Positions 43,126 through 53,971 of a stretch of DNA of 64,000 nucleotides are shown piece by piece. The first letter of the stretch is position 1. Every line of letters begins with the position of its first letter. This DNA is from Bifidobacterium aerophilum (GTDB lineage: Bacteria > Actinomycetota > Actinomycetes > Actinomycetales > Bifidobacteriaceae), in assembly GCF_010667685.1 (NCBI RefSeq), contig NZ_WHZW01000007.1, positions 62,001 through 126,000 on the forward strand, in the 5' to 3' direction. The position numbers and the translations under genes are program-made. The notes beneath the pieces were generated by a model. It was not told where the DNA came from, made no database searches, and was given only the letters and a program-made list of their open reading frames with translations.

Positions 43126-44712
43126 ATGTCACCGAATTCTGTACTCACCCTATCCCATATCACCTTTACCTTTCCCGAAGCTCCGGACCCGTTGCTCACC
43201 GACATATCGGTCACGTTCCCCCGCGGATGGACGGCCGTATTGGGCGACAACGGCATCGGCAAAACCACGCTGATCCGCATTGCGCTCGGTGATCTGTACC
43301 CCGATTCCGGCAGCGTCTCCCCCGCCCCGGACAGCATCGCCGTCGGGTACTGCCCGCAGAACACGGACGAAACACCGGTGAATCTGGACGATTTCGCCAA
43401 CGACTGGTCACCGGAGGCATTGGCGATCCGCCGCGATCTCGGCATAGGCGACGACTGGCCGTGGCGACCCGACACTCTGTCCGGCGGTGAGACGAAACGA
43501 CTGCAGATCGCATGCGCGTTGGCGTTGCGGCCGGATGTGCTTGTGCTGGACGAGCCGACGAATCATGTGGACGGGCCGACCCGCGAGCGCATCGTCGCCG
43601 CGTTGCGCTCGTTCGACGGCATCGGCATTCTCGTATCGCATGACGTGGCGTTGATCGACACGGTGGCCGACCGCTGCGCGTTCTTCGAACGTGGCCATGT
43701 GCGCGGACGGAATATAACCGTCGTGCGTGCACGGCCGGGCAACTATTCCATCGCATCGGCCAGCGCGGCAATCGACCGGCAATCCGCGGATACGGCGTTG
43801 CGCGACGCTCGCCGCGAATTCGCGCGACTGTCATCGGTCAAGGCGCAACGCAAGCATGATGCGACGTTGGAGGTATCGTCGGCGAGTAATCATCGTTTCG
43901 TCGATCCCAAGGACCATGACGCGCGCAATGCGATCAAATACAATCACAATCCGAGCAGTCTCGGACCGGCGAGCGCTCGTATCGACGCACAGGTCGCGAC
44001 CGCGTGGGAACGTGCAGCGCAGGTCGTCACCGCGGCGAAACGGTACGACGGCGACATTTGGATGGATGCCGAGTCGAGCGGCCGCCGCGAACTGGTGCGC
44101 CTGCCGGCCGGATTCATCGCCTATGCGGACGGTGGAGATGAGGCCAACGACGAGCATGGCTCGGGAAACGGCGTCGACGTTCCGATGCTGACGGTCGGCC
44201 CGCATGACCACATCGGCATCAGCGGACCGAACGGCACCGGCAAAACCATGGTGGTCAATGCCCTGTTGCGTGCGATCGAACGGGATGAGCGACGTACCGG
44301 TCTCCGCCTGCCGCGATTGGTGGTCCCGCAGAACACCACGACCGAAGATGCCCGGCAGGCGATGGAAGCGTTGGCTGCATTGCCGGCAAGGGATCGTGGT
44401 GTCGTGCTGTCGTCCGTGGCGCAGCTGAACGCCGATCCAGACCGTTTGCTTGCCGGCGGGAACCCGTCGCCGGGCGAGCTGCGCAAGCTGTTGCTGTGTC
44501 TGGGATTGCGACGGCATCCTCATCTGATCGTCATGGATGAGCCGACGAACCATCTTGATCTGCATTCGATGCGGGCGCTTGGGCGCGCGCTCTCGCGATA
44601 CCCCGGCGCACTCGTCCTTGTCTCCCATGACGAGGGATTTCTGGCGGAGACCGCGACGATCCGCTGGTCGATGCGCCGCGACGGCACGAGGACACGATTG
44701 ATGGTCGGCTGA
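43126..44712 (+). CDS. ABC-F family ATPase with degenerate second signature
   Basis: The 528-residue protein has two ABC domains and no membrane part. Domain 1 has Walker A GDNGIGKTT, signature LSGGETKR and Walker B VLVLDEPTNHVD. Domain 2 has GPNGTGKTM, a divergent signature (PSPGELRK) and LIVMDEPTNHLDL. The linker region (about 210-345) is long, not the usual charged helix pair, and contains RKHDATLEVSSASNHRFVDP, close to the pattern seen in antibiotic-resistance ABC-F proteins. A drug-protection role is inferred. GGAG lies eight bases before the ATG at 43126. Confidence 0.82.
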   Translation: MSPNSVLTLSHITFTFPEAPDPLLTDISVTFPRGWTAVLGDNGIGKTTLIRIALGDLYPDSGSVSPAPDSIAVGYCPQNTDETPVNLDDFANDWSPEALAIRRDLGIGDDWPWRPDTLSGGETKRLQIACALALRPDVLVLDEPTNHVDGPTRERIVAALRSFDGIGILVSHDVALIDTVADRCAFFERGHVRGRNITVVRARPGNYSIASASAAIDRQSADTALRDARREFARLSSVKAQRKHDATLEVSSASNHRFVDPKDHDARNAIKYNHNPSSLGPASARIDAQVATAWERAAQVVTAAKRYDGDIWMDAESSGRRELVRLPAGFIAYADGGDEANDEHGSGNGVDVPMLTVGPHDHIGISGPNGTGKTMVVNALLRAIERDERRTGLRLPRLVVPQNTTTEDARQAMEALAALPARDRGVVLSSVAQLNADPDRLLAGGNPSPGELRKLLLCLGLRRHPHLIVMDEPTNHLDLHSMRALGRALSRYPGALVLVSHDEGFLAETATIRWSMRRDGTRTRLMVG

Positions 44713-44820
44713 CGGCGCGCGTCCTTCGTTTGGGTAACGGCATGTCGGGAATATGGCCGGCCGGCCCGTGCCGTTGCGGTTATGTTCCGGAGGGCCCTCC
44801 GTCACGCGTATGATCGAACC

Positions 44821-45417
44821 ATGGATGATGGTTGGGTTCCCGGTGATCGCATGCTTGCGCTGCGCGCATGGTTCGGCCGTACGCGCGGCGTGTTCCTGTT
44901 GATGTGCTGCTTTTCCGCGATGGGCATGCTTCTTGTCACCGTCGTCGCCGGACCTCCGGAAAGAGGATATTCCGGTTTTACGCGCGATATGGCGATTCTG
45001 TGCTGCGTCATCGTTCCGTGTCTTGCAGGGTGCGTCTGGGGCGCATTCAGGCTGCAGCATCGTCCGCCGGACGCCGTCGCGGTCAAGGCCCTTTGGCAGG
45101 GTGTTCGCCTGATCGCAGGCCCCGATGTCATCGATGCCACAGGGGTTCCGAGAAGCCACGACATCACGGTGATCCTGTTTCGCGCCACGGACGATTTCGA
45201 GTTCACGGTGCCTTGCGAATGCCGGGGTTCCCTGTGCCACGCCGTGTTCCGCGTGCGTGATGGCCGTATCAGGTTGGCCGGGTTTCTGCAGTTGACGGCG
45301 AGGCAACGTGACGCGGTGGCCCGGTACAGCTGGTATGAGCGCAACGGTCTCGATCTGATGGATCCTCGCACCGTGTACGACCGGCGTACGAGGATGCTTG
45401 TCGTGCAGGACCTCTGA
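44821..45417 (+). CDS. Small membrane protein, unknown
   Basis: I do not recognise this protein of about 198 residues. It has two membrane segments (about residues 22-42 and 56-76) and a C-terminal domain of about 110 residues that should be cytoplasmic (LIAGPDVIDATGVPRSHDIT). It contains several Cys (MLCC, PCECRGSLC). The start is uncertain: an upstream in-frame ATG at 44782 also exists and neither has a clear ribosome site. The 12-bp palindrome GGAGGGCCCTCC lies between them. Confidence 0.6.
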   Translation: MDDGWVPGDRMLALRAWFGRTRGVFLLMCCFSAMGMLLVTVVAGPPERGYSGFTRDMAILCCVIVPCLAGCVWGAFRLQHRPPDAVAVKALWQGVRLIAGPDVIDATGVPRSHDITVILFRATDDFEFTVPCECRGSLCHAVFRVRDGRIRLAGFLQLTARQRDAVARYSWYERNGLDLMDPRTVYDRRTRMLVVQDL

Positions 45418-45475
45418 GATCCGGACGTATATCATCGTCATGCCGCGCGGGAGGGGCTTGACGTCGAATACGAAT

Positions 45476-45510
45476 GGGGCCCGTCCGGCTGATGCTGCCG
45501 GACGGGCCCC
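45476..45510. terminator. Bidirectional terminator between the membrane protein and cmk-der
   Basis: A perfect 14-bp stem (45476-45489 with 45497-45510) encloses a 7-base loop. The two flanking genes converge on it, with stops at 45417 and 45524. Confidence 0.75.
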
Positions 45511-45523
45511 GTGTCGTTGCGCC

Positions 45524-47662
45524 TTACTTACGCTTTTTCTTTTCGCGGATGTTCACCGAGATCTGAATCGGCGAACCTTCGAAACCGAACTCCTCACGCA
45601 GCGAACGCTCGAGGAAACGGCGATAGCCGTGCTCAAGGAAGCCGGTGGCGAAGATGACGAACCGCGGCGGACGGGTGGACGCCTGCGTGGCGAACAGGAT
45701 GCGCGGCTGCTTGCCGCCACGCAGCGGATGCGGATGCGCCGCCTGGATCTGGCCGAGGAACGCGTTGAGCTTGCCGGTGGGGATGCGCTTGTCCCACGAA
45801 TCGAGCGCTTCGCGCATCGCACGGGCCAAGCGGTTCGTATGCCAGCCGGTCTTCGCAGACAGGTTCACGCGCGAGGCCCACGTCACGCGTTCGAACTCGG
45901 TCTTCCACAGACGTTCCATGCGCTGACGGTCGAATTCGTCCATGAGATCCCACTTGTTGAACACGAGCACGATCGCACGGCCCGCGTCCACGGCGGAGCT
46001 CATCACCTTGAGGTCCTGGTCGGAGATCGGCTGGGACGCATCGAACAGCACGAGCGCCAGCTCGGAACGTTCGATCGCGGCCTGCGTGCGCAGCGACGAA
46101 TAGTATTCGGCGCCGGACAGCTTGTGCAGGCGACGTTTGATGCCGGCCGTATCGATGAACAGCCAGTCCTCGCCATCGACGCGGACGACCTCGTCGACCG
46201 GGTCTCGCGTGGTTCCGGCCAGATCGTTGACGACCGCGCGTTCCTCGTGCGCCAGCTGGTTGAGCAGCGACGACTTGCCGACGTTCGGGCGACCGACGAG
46301 TGCGACGCGGCGCAGATGCGTCGGCGTGAGGAAGCCGGAGGTCTTCTTGGCCTTCTTCAGCGAGTCGAGCGCGGCGTCGAGCAGATCGCCCACTCCCCTG
46401 CCGTGCATGGCGGAGATCGCGTACGGCTCACCCAATCCGAGCTTCCAGAATTCGGCGGCCATGTATTCGCTGACCGCATCATCGATCTTGTTGACCGCGA
46501 GCGTGACCGGCTTGCCGGAGGCACGCAGCAGCTTGACGATGCGTTCGTCGGTGTCGGTCATGCCGACCTGCGCGTCCACGACGAACACGACGGCGTCGGA
46601 CAGCTGCACGGCGACCTGCGCCTGCGAGGCGATCGCCGAATCAATGCCTTCGACGTCGGCTTCCCAACCGCCGGTGTCGACCAGCTTGAAATCGGTGCCG
46701 GACCATTCCGCATCGTAGCTGACGCGGTCGCGGGTGACGCCGGGAGTATCCTCCACGACGGCGGCGCGACGGCCGAGGATACGGTTGACCAGCGTGGACT
46801 TGCCGACGTTCGGGCGACCGATGACGGCGAGCACGCCGACCTGTTTGGGACCGGATTCGCGGGAGGCGTCGTCGAGTCCGCGACCGGCGACCAGCGCCTC
46901 GTCGGCCTCGTCCAGTTCGTATCCTTCAAGGTTGGCGACGTACTGACGGTATTCCTGCTCCTCGATGGCCGCATCCACGAGTTCGATCAGCGCATCCAGC
47001 GTCTGTTCGAAATCCATGTCGGAATTGTCGATCGTGGTCACACCGTCCGCGGCGGTCAAAAAACTCGTCACCTTGGAATCGGCCTTGTCTCGGGCGTCCA
47101 CGTCCTCAGCGCCGACGACGCCGTTCCCGGCCACAGCCTGGCCCGATCGGCGAGCCTGACGCACCTCCTCGCGGGCGGTGAGCAGCACGCGAACCTCGGC
47201 GTCGGGAGCGACGACCGTGGTGATGTCGCGTCCTTCCGCGACGATGCCGAGACCTCCCGAGAACGAGTCGGCAGCGGCCTCGCGCGCGATCGTGGCGCGC
47301 TGCGCGGCGATCAGGACATGACGTACCGGAATCACGCTCGACACCTTCGAGACGTGCGTGGAAACCTCGGACGAACGAATCGCCTCGCTGATGTCCTCGC
47401 CGTCGCAGGTGACGCGCGAATCGTCCGGATCGACCGTGATGTCGAAATGGCCTTCGGTGAAGAACTCGCCGACCGTTTCGGTGATGAGCCGCTCGTCCAC
47501 GGTTTCGGCGTCCAGGTCGATGCCCTGCTTCAGGCACCACCATGCGCAGGCGCGATACATGGCGCCCGTGTCGAGATAGGCGAATCCGTAATATTTGGCC
47601 AGGGCCTTGGACGTGGAGGACTTGCCCACGCCGGCGGGACCGTCAATGGCGACGCGGATCAC
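45524..47662 (-). CDS. cmk-der: Fused cytidylate kinase and GTPase Der
   Basis: The 712-residue chain joins cytidylate kinase (about 1-235: Walker [22 protein letters not shown]) to Der/EngA (about 275-712). Der has two GTPase domains, with [19 protein letters not shown], and [20 protein letters not shown], and a C-terminal KH-like domain ending in Lys-rich KKKRK. The kinase phosphorylates CMP/dCMP and Der is needed for 50S ribosome assembly. The fusion is known in bifidobacteria and some other actinobacteria. Translation starts with GTG overlapping the rluB stop. Confidence 0.96.
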   Translation of the reverse strand: MIRVAIDGPAGVGKSSTSKALAKYYGFAYLDTGAMYRACAWWCLKQGIDLDAETVDERLITETVGEFFTEGHFDITVDPDDSRVTCDGEDISEAIRSSEVSTHVSKVSSVIPVRHVLIAAQRATIAREAAADSFSGGLGIVAEGRDITTVVAPDAEVRVLLTAREEVRQARRSGQAVAGNGVVGAEDVDARDKADSKVTSFLTAADGVTTIDNSDMDFEQTLDALIELVDAAIEEQEYRQYVANLEGYELDEADEALVAGRGLDDASRESGPKQVGVLAVIGRPNVGKSTLVNRILGRRAAVVEDTPGVTRDRVSYDAEWSGTDFKLVDTGGWEADVEGIDSAIASQAQVAVQLSDAVVFVVDAQVGMTDTDERIVKLLRASGKPVTLAVNKIDDAVSEYMAAEFWKLGLGEPYAISAMHGRGVGDLLDAALDSLKKAKKTSGFLTPTHLRRVALVGRPNVGKSSLLNQLAHEERAVVNDLAGTTRDPVDEVVRVDGEDWLFIDTAGIKRRLHKLSGAEYYSSLRTQAAIERSELALVLFDASQPISDQDLKVMSSAVDAGRAIVLVFNKWDLMDEFDRQRMERLWKTEFERVTWASRVNLSAKTGWHTNRLARAMREALDSWDKRIPTGKLNAFLGQIQAAHPHPLRGGKQPRILFATQASTRPPRFVIFATGFLEHGYRRFLERSLREEFGFEGSPIQISVNIREKKKRK

Positions 47663-48435
47663 AGGCCCACCGCCTTCGACAGGGAGCGGACCTCGGTCTG
47701 GGACAGCACACGGTACGAACCGGGCTTGATCTCACCGAGCTTGATCGGGCCGATCTGCGTGCGCACGAGACGCTTGACCGGGAAGCCGATCGAACCGAAG
47801 ATGCGGCGCACGATACGGTTCTTGCCCGAGTGCAGCACCACCTTGACGATCGTGGTGTCGCGGTTCGCGTCGATGATCGCGCACTTGTCGAGCTTGATCC
47901 AGCCGTCGTCGAGCTGCACGCCGGTGGTGACCAGACGACGGCACACCGTGCCGCTGATCCTGCCTTCCAGCGTGGCGATGTAGGTCTTCTCGACCTCGTA
48001 CTTGGGATGCATGACGTGCTGGCTCAGCTCGCCGTCGTTCGTCATGAGGATCAGGCCTTCGGAATCGTAATCCAGACGGCCCATGTGGAAGATGCGGTCG
48101 TACTTGTCGCCCACGATGTCGCTGAGCGTGTACCGGCCCTTCGGGTCCTCCATCGCGCTCAGCACGCGTTTGGGCTTGTTGAGCGCGAGCGTGACATGGT
48201 TCGGGTTGAGGCGGATGCGCGAACCGTCGACGCGCACCTGCTGGCGTTCGAGATCGACACGGGTGCCGAGCTCGGTGACCAGCTCGCCATCGACCTCGAC
48301 ACGTCCGTCGGTGATCATCTCCTCGCACTTGCGGCGGGAGCCGAATCCGGCCTGGGCAAGGATCTTCTGCAGACGGACGGCATTGCGATCATCATGGAAA
48401 TGCGCCTTCTCGGCGCGGGAATATGCGTTTGGCAT
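47659..48435 (-). CDS. rluB: 23S rRNA pseudouridine synthase (RluB/RsuA family)
   Basis: The 258-residue enzyme has an N-terminal S4 RNA-binding domain ([21 protein letters not shown]) and the RsuA-type catalytic domain with the active Asp in [16 protein letters not shown] and the motif [16 protein letters not shown]. It modifies a specific uridine in rRNA; RluB-type is likeliest. It is co-transcribed with cmk-der, overlapping it by four bases. The ATG is the first one in the frame. Confidence 0.94.
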   Translation of the reverse strand: MPNAYSRAEKAHFHDDRNAVRLQKILAQAGFGSRRKCEEMITDGRVEVDGELVTELGTRVDLERQQVRVDGSRIRLNPNHVTLALNKPKRVLSAMEDPKGRYTLSDIVGDKYDRIFHMGRLDYDSEGLILMTNDGELSQHVMHPKYEVEKTYIATLEGRISGTVCRRLVTTGVQLDDGWIKLDKCAIIDANRDTTIVKVVLHSGKNRIVRRIFGSIGFPVKRLVRTQIGPIKLGEIKPGSYRVLSQTEVRSLSKAVGL

Positions 48436-48677
48436 CGTTCTCCCAACGTGGCCTTGCGTACCTGTACCGTACGCGCGTATTGCTTATATTCGGATTGCAT
48501 CGCCGGCAGAGGCCGGACTTCGCACAACCTGAAACAGCATACCCGAACCCATGGTCCGACCCATGGCTCGACGTCGCCCGCATCGGACCGGTACAAGGAG
48601 AACCACAGCCCGGGCTGGTACTATTGGCAGACGTCCGGCGGGCCAAGTCCCGCAACATGACATACAGAGGACCGATA

Positions 48678-49667
48678 ATGACCGCTTTTGAGTCACATAC
48701 CATGCCGCAGGAAACCGGAGAATCTTCTTCGACCGAGCATACGCTCGCGGCACGCACGCTGGCGGAGCTCGCCGGCAGCTTCCTGATCTGCTTCGCCATC
48801 TACCTGATCTGTGCGTTCGGCACATCCATCTACAACGTGAACATGGCGTTCATCGCGTTGGGCATCGGCGCCACGTACGCCGTGGTGACGGCCATACTGT
48901 CCGGGGTGTCCGGAGGACAGTTCAACCCGGCCGTGACGGTGGCTTCGATGCTGGAGTCGAAGACCCGCGTGGCCGACGGCGTGCTTTATATCATCGCGCA
49001 GGTGATCGGCGCACTCGGCGCGGGCGCCGCCCTCCGTTTCCTGCTGCCGACCTCCGACCAGATTTCGACGAAGATCTGGCTGACCCCCACGGTCAACGGC
49101 TTCGAGAACGGCTCGGTTGCCTATCAGAGCATCAGCTCGGTCGGCATCAGCTTCGGCGTGGTGCTGGCCATCGTGGTGGAAGTGGTCGCCGGTCTGCTGA
49201 TCTCCGCCACCGCGATGCGTTCCACCGACAAGGACGGCCGCCCATCCGCGGACTATGCGACGGCGATGGGTGCCGCATACGCCATCGGTGCCGCAATCAC
49301 TTATCCGGTCACCGGTGCCGCCCTGAATCCCGCACGTGCCACGGGCATCGCGGTGTTCGCGCAGGGGCAGCAGCTGAACGCCGAGCCGCTCGGCCAGCTG
49401 TGGGTGTTCTGGGTGTGCCCGGTGCTTGCCGCCGCCGTCGTGGCCCTGATCACGATCGTCGCGCAGATGGCCAAGGAGGCCTCGCGCAACAGGGGAACCC
49501 GGACCGTGGATGAGTCCGCCGTCTCCGAGGCTTCGGAAGAGGCCGTCGACTCCGTTTCCGATGTGGCGGATGGCATCGTGTCCACGCAATCAGAGCATGG
49601 GGAGGAAGTACGTGAACAGCAGGCCGACTCCCAAGGCGATGCCGATGAAGGAGTCGAACGCCACTGA
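48678..49667 (+). CDS. Aquaporin/glycerol-facilitator (MIP) family channel
   Basis: The 329-residue protein has six membrane segments and two half-helices with the NPA motifs GGQFNPAVTV (about residue 83) and ALNPARATG (about 217). Water, glycerol or another small neutral solute may be carried. An unusual acidic C-terminal tail (about 270-329: SEASEEAVDSVSDVADG) is long for the family; its last 78 bases overlap an antisense gene. AGAGGA precedes the ATG at 48678. Confidence 0.9.
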   Translation: MTAFESHTMPQETGESSSTEHTLAARTLAELAGSFLICFAIYLICAFGTSIYNVNMAFIALGIGATYAVVTAILSGVSGGQFNPAVTVASMLESKTRVADGVLYIIAQVIGALGAGAALRFLLPTSDQISTKIWLTPTVNGFENGSVAYQSISSVGISFGVVLAIVVEVVAGLLISATAMRSTDKDGRPSADYATAMGAAYAIGAAITYPVTGAALNPARATGIAVFAQGQQLNAEPLGQLWVFWVCPVLAAAVVALITIVAQMAKEASRNRGTRTVDESAVSEASEEAVDSVSDVADGIVSTQSEHGEEVREQQADSQGDADEGVERH

Positions 49668-49868
49668 GCGAACCTTCCAGGGACTGCGGTCACGTAACAC
49701 AAGGCGCAGCAGTCCGGTGACGATGGCCGCAACCGATATGATCACGGTTGCGGCCATCGCGTATCCGAGGAAAGCCACGACCACGGCGATGCCGGTTACG
49801 CCTGCGACGAGCCATTCGAACCAAGGCTTCCCTTCGTGGGCTTCGGATACGAACGGATGGTCATGCAT
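49590..49868 (-). CDS. DUF3017 family membrane protein
   Basis: The 92-residue protein has three predicted membrane segments (about 18-36, 38-58 and 74-90) and is similar to the DUF3017 family found next to folD/purH in actinobacteria. Function is unknown. The chosen ATG follows AAAGGA by five bases. Its last 26 codons overlap the aquaporin gene in antisense. purH lies upstream on the same strand. Confidence 0.8.
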   Translation of the reverse strand: MHDHPFVSEAHEGKPWFEWLVAGVTGIAVVVAFLGYAMAATVIISVAAIVTGLLRLVLRDRSPWKVRSVAFDSFIGIALGVGLLFTYFLPML

Positions 49869-49893
49869 GACGGTTCCTTTCCGGAATGCGATA

Positions 49894-49922
49894 AGGCCTT
49901 GGCCTTCCATGGGCCAAGGCCT
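49894..49922 (-). terminator. Hairpin between purH and DUF3017 gene
   Basis: AGGCCTTGGCC (49894-49904) and GGCCAAGGCCT (49912-49922) are perfectly inverted around a 7-base loop, beyond the purH stop on the minus strand. Confidence 0.55.
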
Positions 49923-50002
49923 CCTGTTATATGTCTTGTCTGGGCAGAACGCCGGCGACTGCCCTCACGTTCACGGACAGCGGCCGGCGTTCCGCGGCGA
50001 GA

Positions 50003-51634
50003 TCAGTGGAAGAAGTGACGGGTACCGGTCAGGTACATGGTCACGCCGGCCTGCTTCGCCGCTTCGATGACCTCTTCGTCGCGGATGGAACCGCCGGGCT
50101 GCACGATGGCCTTGACGCCGGCCTTGATGAGGATCTCGGCGCCGTCCGCGAACGGGAAGAACGCGTCGGATGCGGCCACGGAACCGGTGGCGCGGTCCGC
50201 ACCGTCAGCCAGCGTGTTCGCACGGTCGACGGCCAGATGGCAGGAGTCGACGCGGTTGACCTGGCCCATGCCGATACCGACGGTAGCCTCGTCGTGCGCG
50301 AGCAGAATCGCGTTCGACTTGACACAACGGATCGCGCGCCATGCAAACAGCAGATCGTTGAGCGTGGCGGCGTCGGCCGGTTCACCCGCGACGAGCTTCC
50401 ACGCGTTCGGATCGTCTCCGGTCGCGTCGATCAGATCGGTGTCCTGCACCAGCAGGCCGCCGTCGATCTGGCGGAACTGCGTGTGGCTCTTCGGCGGCTC
50501 GGCCACCTTGAGGATGCGCAGGTTCTTCTTCTTGGTCTGCAGCAGTTCGAGCGCTTCGGGCTCGTAGGCGGGCGCGACGATGACCTCGGTGAAGATCGGG
50601 CGCACGCTTTCCGCCATCTCGAGGGTGACGGTGCTGTTGCATGCGATCACACCGCCGTAGGCGCTCATCGGGTCGCAGGCGTGAGCCTTCTTGTGCGCTT
50701 CGGCCGCGGTTTCGCCGATGGCCAGACCGCACGGGTTGTTGTGCTTGACGACGGCGACCGCGATGCGCGGAGCGAAGTCCCACACGGCGCGCCATGCGGC
50801 GTCGGCGTCAACGTAATTGTTGTAGCTCATCGGCTTGCCGCCGAGCTGCTCGGCATGGGCAAAACCGTCACGGTGAAGCGGGTCGATGTAGAGGGCCGCC
50901 TGCTGATGCGGGTTTTCGCCGTAACGCAGCACATGCGCGCGGTCCCACGTGCGGGTGAAGGCTGCCGGGAACTTGGCGTCGTTGACGACATTGCCGTTCT
51001 CGTCGGTATCGGGGGTTTCGACGGTGTCAGGCTTCGGCCAGTGCTTGGCGGTCCACTCGTTGATCGTCGCGTCGTATGCGGCGGTGTGGGCGAAGGCCTT
51101 GGCTGCGAGCCAACGACGCTCGGCGAGATCGAAGCCGCGTCCGTCCGCGACACGTTCGGCGACGAGCTTGTAATCGGCCGGATCGGTAACGATCGCGACG
51201 GTCGCGCTGTTCTTCGCGGCGCCGCGCACCATCGACGGACCGCCGATGTCGATCTTCTCGATCGTAGCGGCCTCGTCCGCACCGGAGCGCACGGTGTCGG
51301 CGAACGGGTACAGGTTGACGACCACAAGGTCGAACGGCTTGATGCCGAGCTCGGCGAGCTGGGAGACATGGTCCGGATTGGTCATGTCGGCGAGAATGCC
51401 CGCGTGGATGTGCGGGTCGAGGGTCTTGACGCGACCGTCGAGGCTCTCCGGAAATCCGGTGACCTGGGAGACCTCGGTCACGTTGACGCCGAGCTCGGCA
51501 AGCCTCTTGGCGGTCGAACCGGTGGAGACCACCTCGACGCCGGCCTTGATGAACGCTTCGGCGAGAACCTCGATGCCTTCCTTATGGAAGACGGACACCA
51601 GCGCCCGTCGTATCGGTCGGTTCGTGTTTGTCAT
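50003..51634 (-). CDS. purH: Bifunctional AICAR transformylase/IMP cyclohydrolase
   Basis: PurH performs the last two steps of IMP synthesis. The 543-residue protein has the N-terminal MGS/IMP cyclohydrolase domain ([13 protein letters not shown], about 65-80) and the C-terminal AICAR transformylase domain (about 205-543) with [19 protein letters not shown] and FFPFADGAE. Length is normal for the family. AAGGAGG precedes the ATG. Its first 53 bases overlap the tail of the upstream membrane gene. Confidence 0.97.
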   Translation of the reverse strand: MTNTNRPIRRALVSVFHKEGIEVLAEAFIKAGVEVVSTGSTAKRLAELGVNVTEVSQVTGFPESLDGRVKTLDPHIHAGILADMTNPDHVSQLAELGIKPFDLVVVNLYPFADTVRSGADEAATIEKIDIGGPSMVRGAAKNSATVAIVTDPADYKLVAERVADGRGFDLAERRWLAAKAFAHTAAYDATINEWTAKHWPKPDTVETPDTDENGNVVNDAKFPAAFTRTWDRAHVLRYGENPHQQAALYIDPLHRDGFAHAEQLGGKPMSYNNYVDADAAWRAVWDFAPRIAVAVVKHNNPCGLAIGETAAEAHKKAHACDPMSAYGGVIACNSTVTLEMAESVRPIFTEVIVAPAYEPEALELLQTKKKNLRILKVAEPPKSHTQFRQIDGGLLVQDTDLIDATGDDPNAWKLVAGEPADAATLNDLLFAWRAIRCVKSNAILLAHDEATVGIGMGQVNRVDSCHLAVDRANTLADGADRATGSVAASDAFFPFADGAEILIKAGVKAIVQPGGSIRDEEVIEAAKQAGVTMYLTGTRHFFH

Positions 51635-53045
51635 CCTGTTCCTCCTTGGTTGCTGCTTCCTGTTGCTGCCCGTGATCGGGCACGTTGGTGATGATCCTCG
51701 CCGTGCGCGAGGTGCCGATTGCGTCCGCGGGACGACGGTCATCCGTCTTCACGGGACGTTTCTCGGCGTTCGTCGTCCCATCGTCGGACGGAACGGCCGC
51801 AGACGCGCGGTTCGCGCGAATTCGTCGTGCGATCCAGCGTATCCCGAAAACCGAAGCGACGCCAATCAACGCCAGCAACCATGCCGCAAACAGGCCGAAC
51901 GCCGCCGGTCTGGCCACGGTTTGAGTGGACTGCATGACGTCGACGCCCAGATGTGCGAGCCGTTCCTTGCCCAATCCCCCGTCGGACAGCAGGAACATCA
52001 ACGAACATCCAAGCGATATCAGCGCGCAGGCGATGCAGAACGATCCGGCCGGATAGGCGAAATCAAGCATCACGATCTTGGGATCCACCGGGTTGGCGGG
52101 GCCGGCCGCACGTATCGAGAATCCCCGTTTCGACCATATGGACAAGGTTCCCGCCAACAGGCCGAGAACCAGCGGAATGGAAATCAACGCGATGCGCAGA
52201 CGCTCGTCGGCGACGGGTTCGGGCAATACGCCGAATACCGGAATCGACGGCAGGGACGTGGACTGGCCGATCCAAAGGGTGAACGACCCCAGGTCACCGA
52301 TGGAGAATCCACCGCCGAACGTCCATGAGATCGCCCAGACGCACAGGTTCGGCAACCATGCCAGACACGCGATCGTGGTCAGGATGCGCGATCCGGTGCC
52401 CATACCCAGCAGGTCGTACAGATGCATCACCGCCGCATGGTTGCGAACGGACCAGACGATTACGGAAATGAACCCGATCGTCACATATGACGCGATCAAC
52501 GCGACCGCGATCGTGATGCCGATGCGTACGGCGCGCAGCAGTTGAGGACCGGCGGACCGACGCAGGCGTTCCATCGTGGCGGCAAGCCCGACGGAAACCG
52601 GCAACGCGGCCATCAGATAGCCGAGGGAGAATACCGCCGCTCCTTTGACGAGTATCAGCCACAGGGCGTCGTCCAGAATGGCATCGGTACCCTTGCTGAA
52701 CAACGTGTCAAGGGCGAGCCATGCCGCCAAACCGGTGACGTAGCCTCCCACGCCGCAGGTCAGACGCTGGGCGAAGGCACGCACCAGCAGAACCAACGAC
52801 ACGGTCAGCAACAGCGGCATCAGCGTAAGATTCACCGGGTCGACGGTGAAACCGACGCCTTGGCTGAGCAATACGACGGCCGAGGTCAGAGACATCGCCG
52901 ATGCGGAAAGGTTGTCGCCGCCTTCCTCCATTGAGATGACCAGCAGCATCAGGGCGAGAAAACACCCGACCGCAATGGCGAACACGGCCATGGAGGCCGC
53001 TGCGACGGCAATGCCCCTGAACCAGGGCCGGATTCGTTCGATCAT
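51582..53045 (-). CDS. DUF6350 family polytopic membrane protein
   Basis: This 487-residue protein has about ten to twelve hydrophobic segments up to residue 435 and a hydrophilic C-terminal tail. It matches the actinobacterial DUF6350 proteins found between sucD and purH, whose function is unknown. It starts at an ATG overlapping the sucD stop (ATGA), so it is coupled to the succinyl-CoA synthetase genes. Its 3' end overlaps purH by 53 bases. Confidence 0.82.
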   Translation of the reverse strand: MIERIRPWFRGIAVAAASMAVFAIAVGCFLALMLLVISMEEGGDNLSASAMSLTSAVVLLSQGVGFTVDPVNLTLMPLLLTVSLVLLVRAFAQRLTCGVGGYVTGLAAWLALDTLFSKGTDAILDDALWLILVKGAAVFSLGYLMAALPVSVGLAATMERLRRSAGPQLLRAVRIGITIAVALIASYVTIGFISVIVWSVRNHAAVMHLYDLLGMGTGSRILTTIACLAWLPNLCVWAISWTFGGGFSIGDLGSFTLWIGQSTSLPSIPVFGVLPEPVADERLRIALISIPLVLGLLAGTLSIWSKRGFSIRAAGPANPVDPKIVMLDFAYPAGSFCIACALISLGCSLMFLLSDGGLGKERLAHLGVDVMQSTQTVARPAAFGLFAAWLLALIGVASVFGIRWIARRIRANRASAAVPSDDGTTNAEKRPVKTDDRRPADAIGTSRTARIITNVPDHGQQQEAATKEEQDDKHEPTDTTGAGVRLP

Positions 53046-53971
53046 GAAATCGAGTGTTCGGCCAATACTTCGCGCATGATGTCGGCGGCCTGCCCAGGGG
53101 TCTTGCCGACGCGGATGCCGACGGACTCGAGAGCCTCCTTCTTGTCCTGCGCGGTTCCCTTGCCTCCGGAGACGATGGCGCCGGCGTGCCCCATCTGCTT
53201 GCCTTCCGGCGCGGTGAACCCGGCGATGTACGCGACGACCGGCTTGGTCATATGCTCGGACGCCCAACGGGCCGCATCCTGTTCCGCCGTGCCACCGATC
53301 TCGCCGATCATCATGACCGCCTTGGTGTGTTCATCCGCCTCGAACGCCTCAAGCGCCTCCTGCAGCGTGGTGCCGACGATCGGATCGCCGCCTGCTCCAA
53401 GGCACGCGGTGAATCCGATATCGCTCAGTTCGCCCATCAGCTGGTAGGTGAGCGTGCCGGACTTGGAAACGAGTCCGAGCGGACCGCGGCCGACGATGCC
53501 ATCGGGGATGATGCCAAGGTTTACGCCATGCGCCTGGGGCGTCGAGGGCAACGTCATCAGGCCCGGGCAGTTCGGGCCGACGATGCGGACCCCCTTGCGC
53601 AGGGCAAGTTCGACGAAATATGCGCTATCGGCAACCGGAATGCCTTCGGTGATGACGACGATGAGTTCGATGCCCGCTTCAACGGCTTCGACCACCGCGC
53701 CCTTGGCGAATTTCGGCGGAACGAACACGACGCTGGCTTTCGCGCCGGTACGCTCGCGCGCCTCGGCGCACGTCGCGAACACGGGCACGTGAGCGTCGGA
53801 ACCGTCGACGTTGGCGCCGGGAAAATCGATCACGGTTCCGGCCTTGCGCGGATTCGTGCCGCCGACGATGTTGGTGCCGGCCTTGAGCATGCGCGCGGTG
53901 TGAGTCATGCCCTGATGCCCGGTCATGCCTTGGACGATGACCGGCGCGCCGTCTTCGATGAACAATGCCAT
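53042..53971 (-). CDS. sucD: Succinyl-CoA synthetase alpha subunit
   Basis: The 309-residue subunit binds CoA and carries the phosphohistidine. It shows [19 protein letters not shown] and the catalytic His region [17 protein letters not shown]. Length fits the family. It starts one base inside the sucC stop (TGATG), so both subunits are made together. Bifidobacteria lack a complete TCA cycle, so its role is likely succinyl-CoA supply or the reverse. Confidence 0.96.
   Translation of the reverse strand: MALFIEDGAPVIVQGMTGHQGMTHTARMLKAGTNIVGGTNPRKAGTVIDFPGANVDGSDAHVPVFATCAEARERTGAKASVVFVPPKFAKGAVVEAVEAGIELIVVITEGIPVADSAYFVELALRKGVRIVGPNCPGLMTLPSTPQAHGVNLGIIPDGIVGRGPLGLVSKSGTLTYQLMGELSDIGFTACLGAGGDPIVGTTLQEALEAFEADEHTKAVMMIGEIGGTAEQDAARWASEHMTKPVVAYIAGFTAPEGKQMGHAGAIVSGGKGTAQDKKEALESVGIRVGKTPGQAADIMREVLAEHSIS

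Noticed and set aside
45398..47983. 861-codon plus-strand frame opposite cmk-der
   Set aside because: It is antisense to a fully supported fused gene and has no domain.
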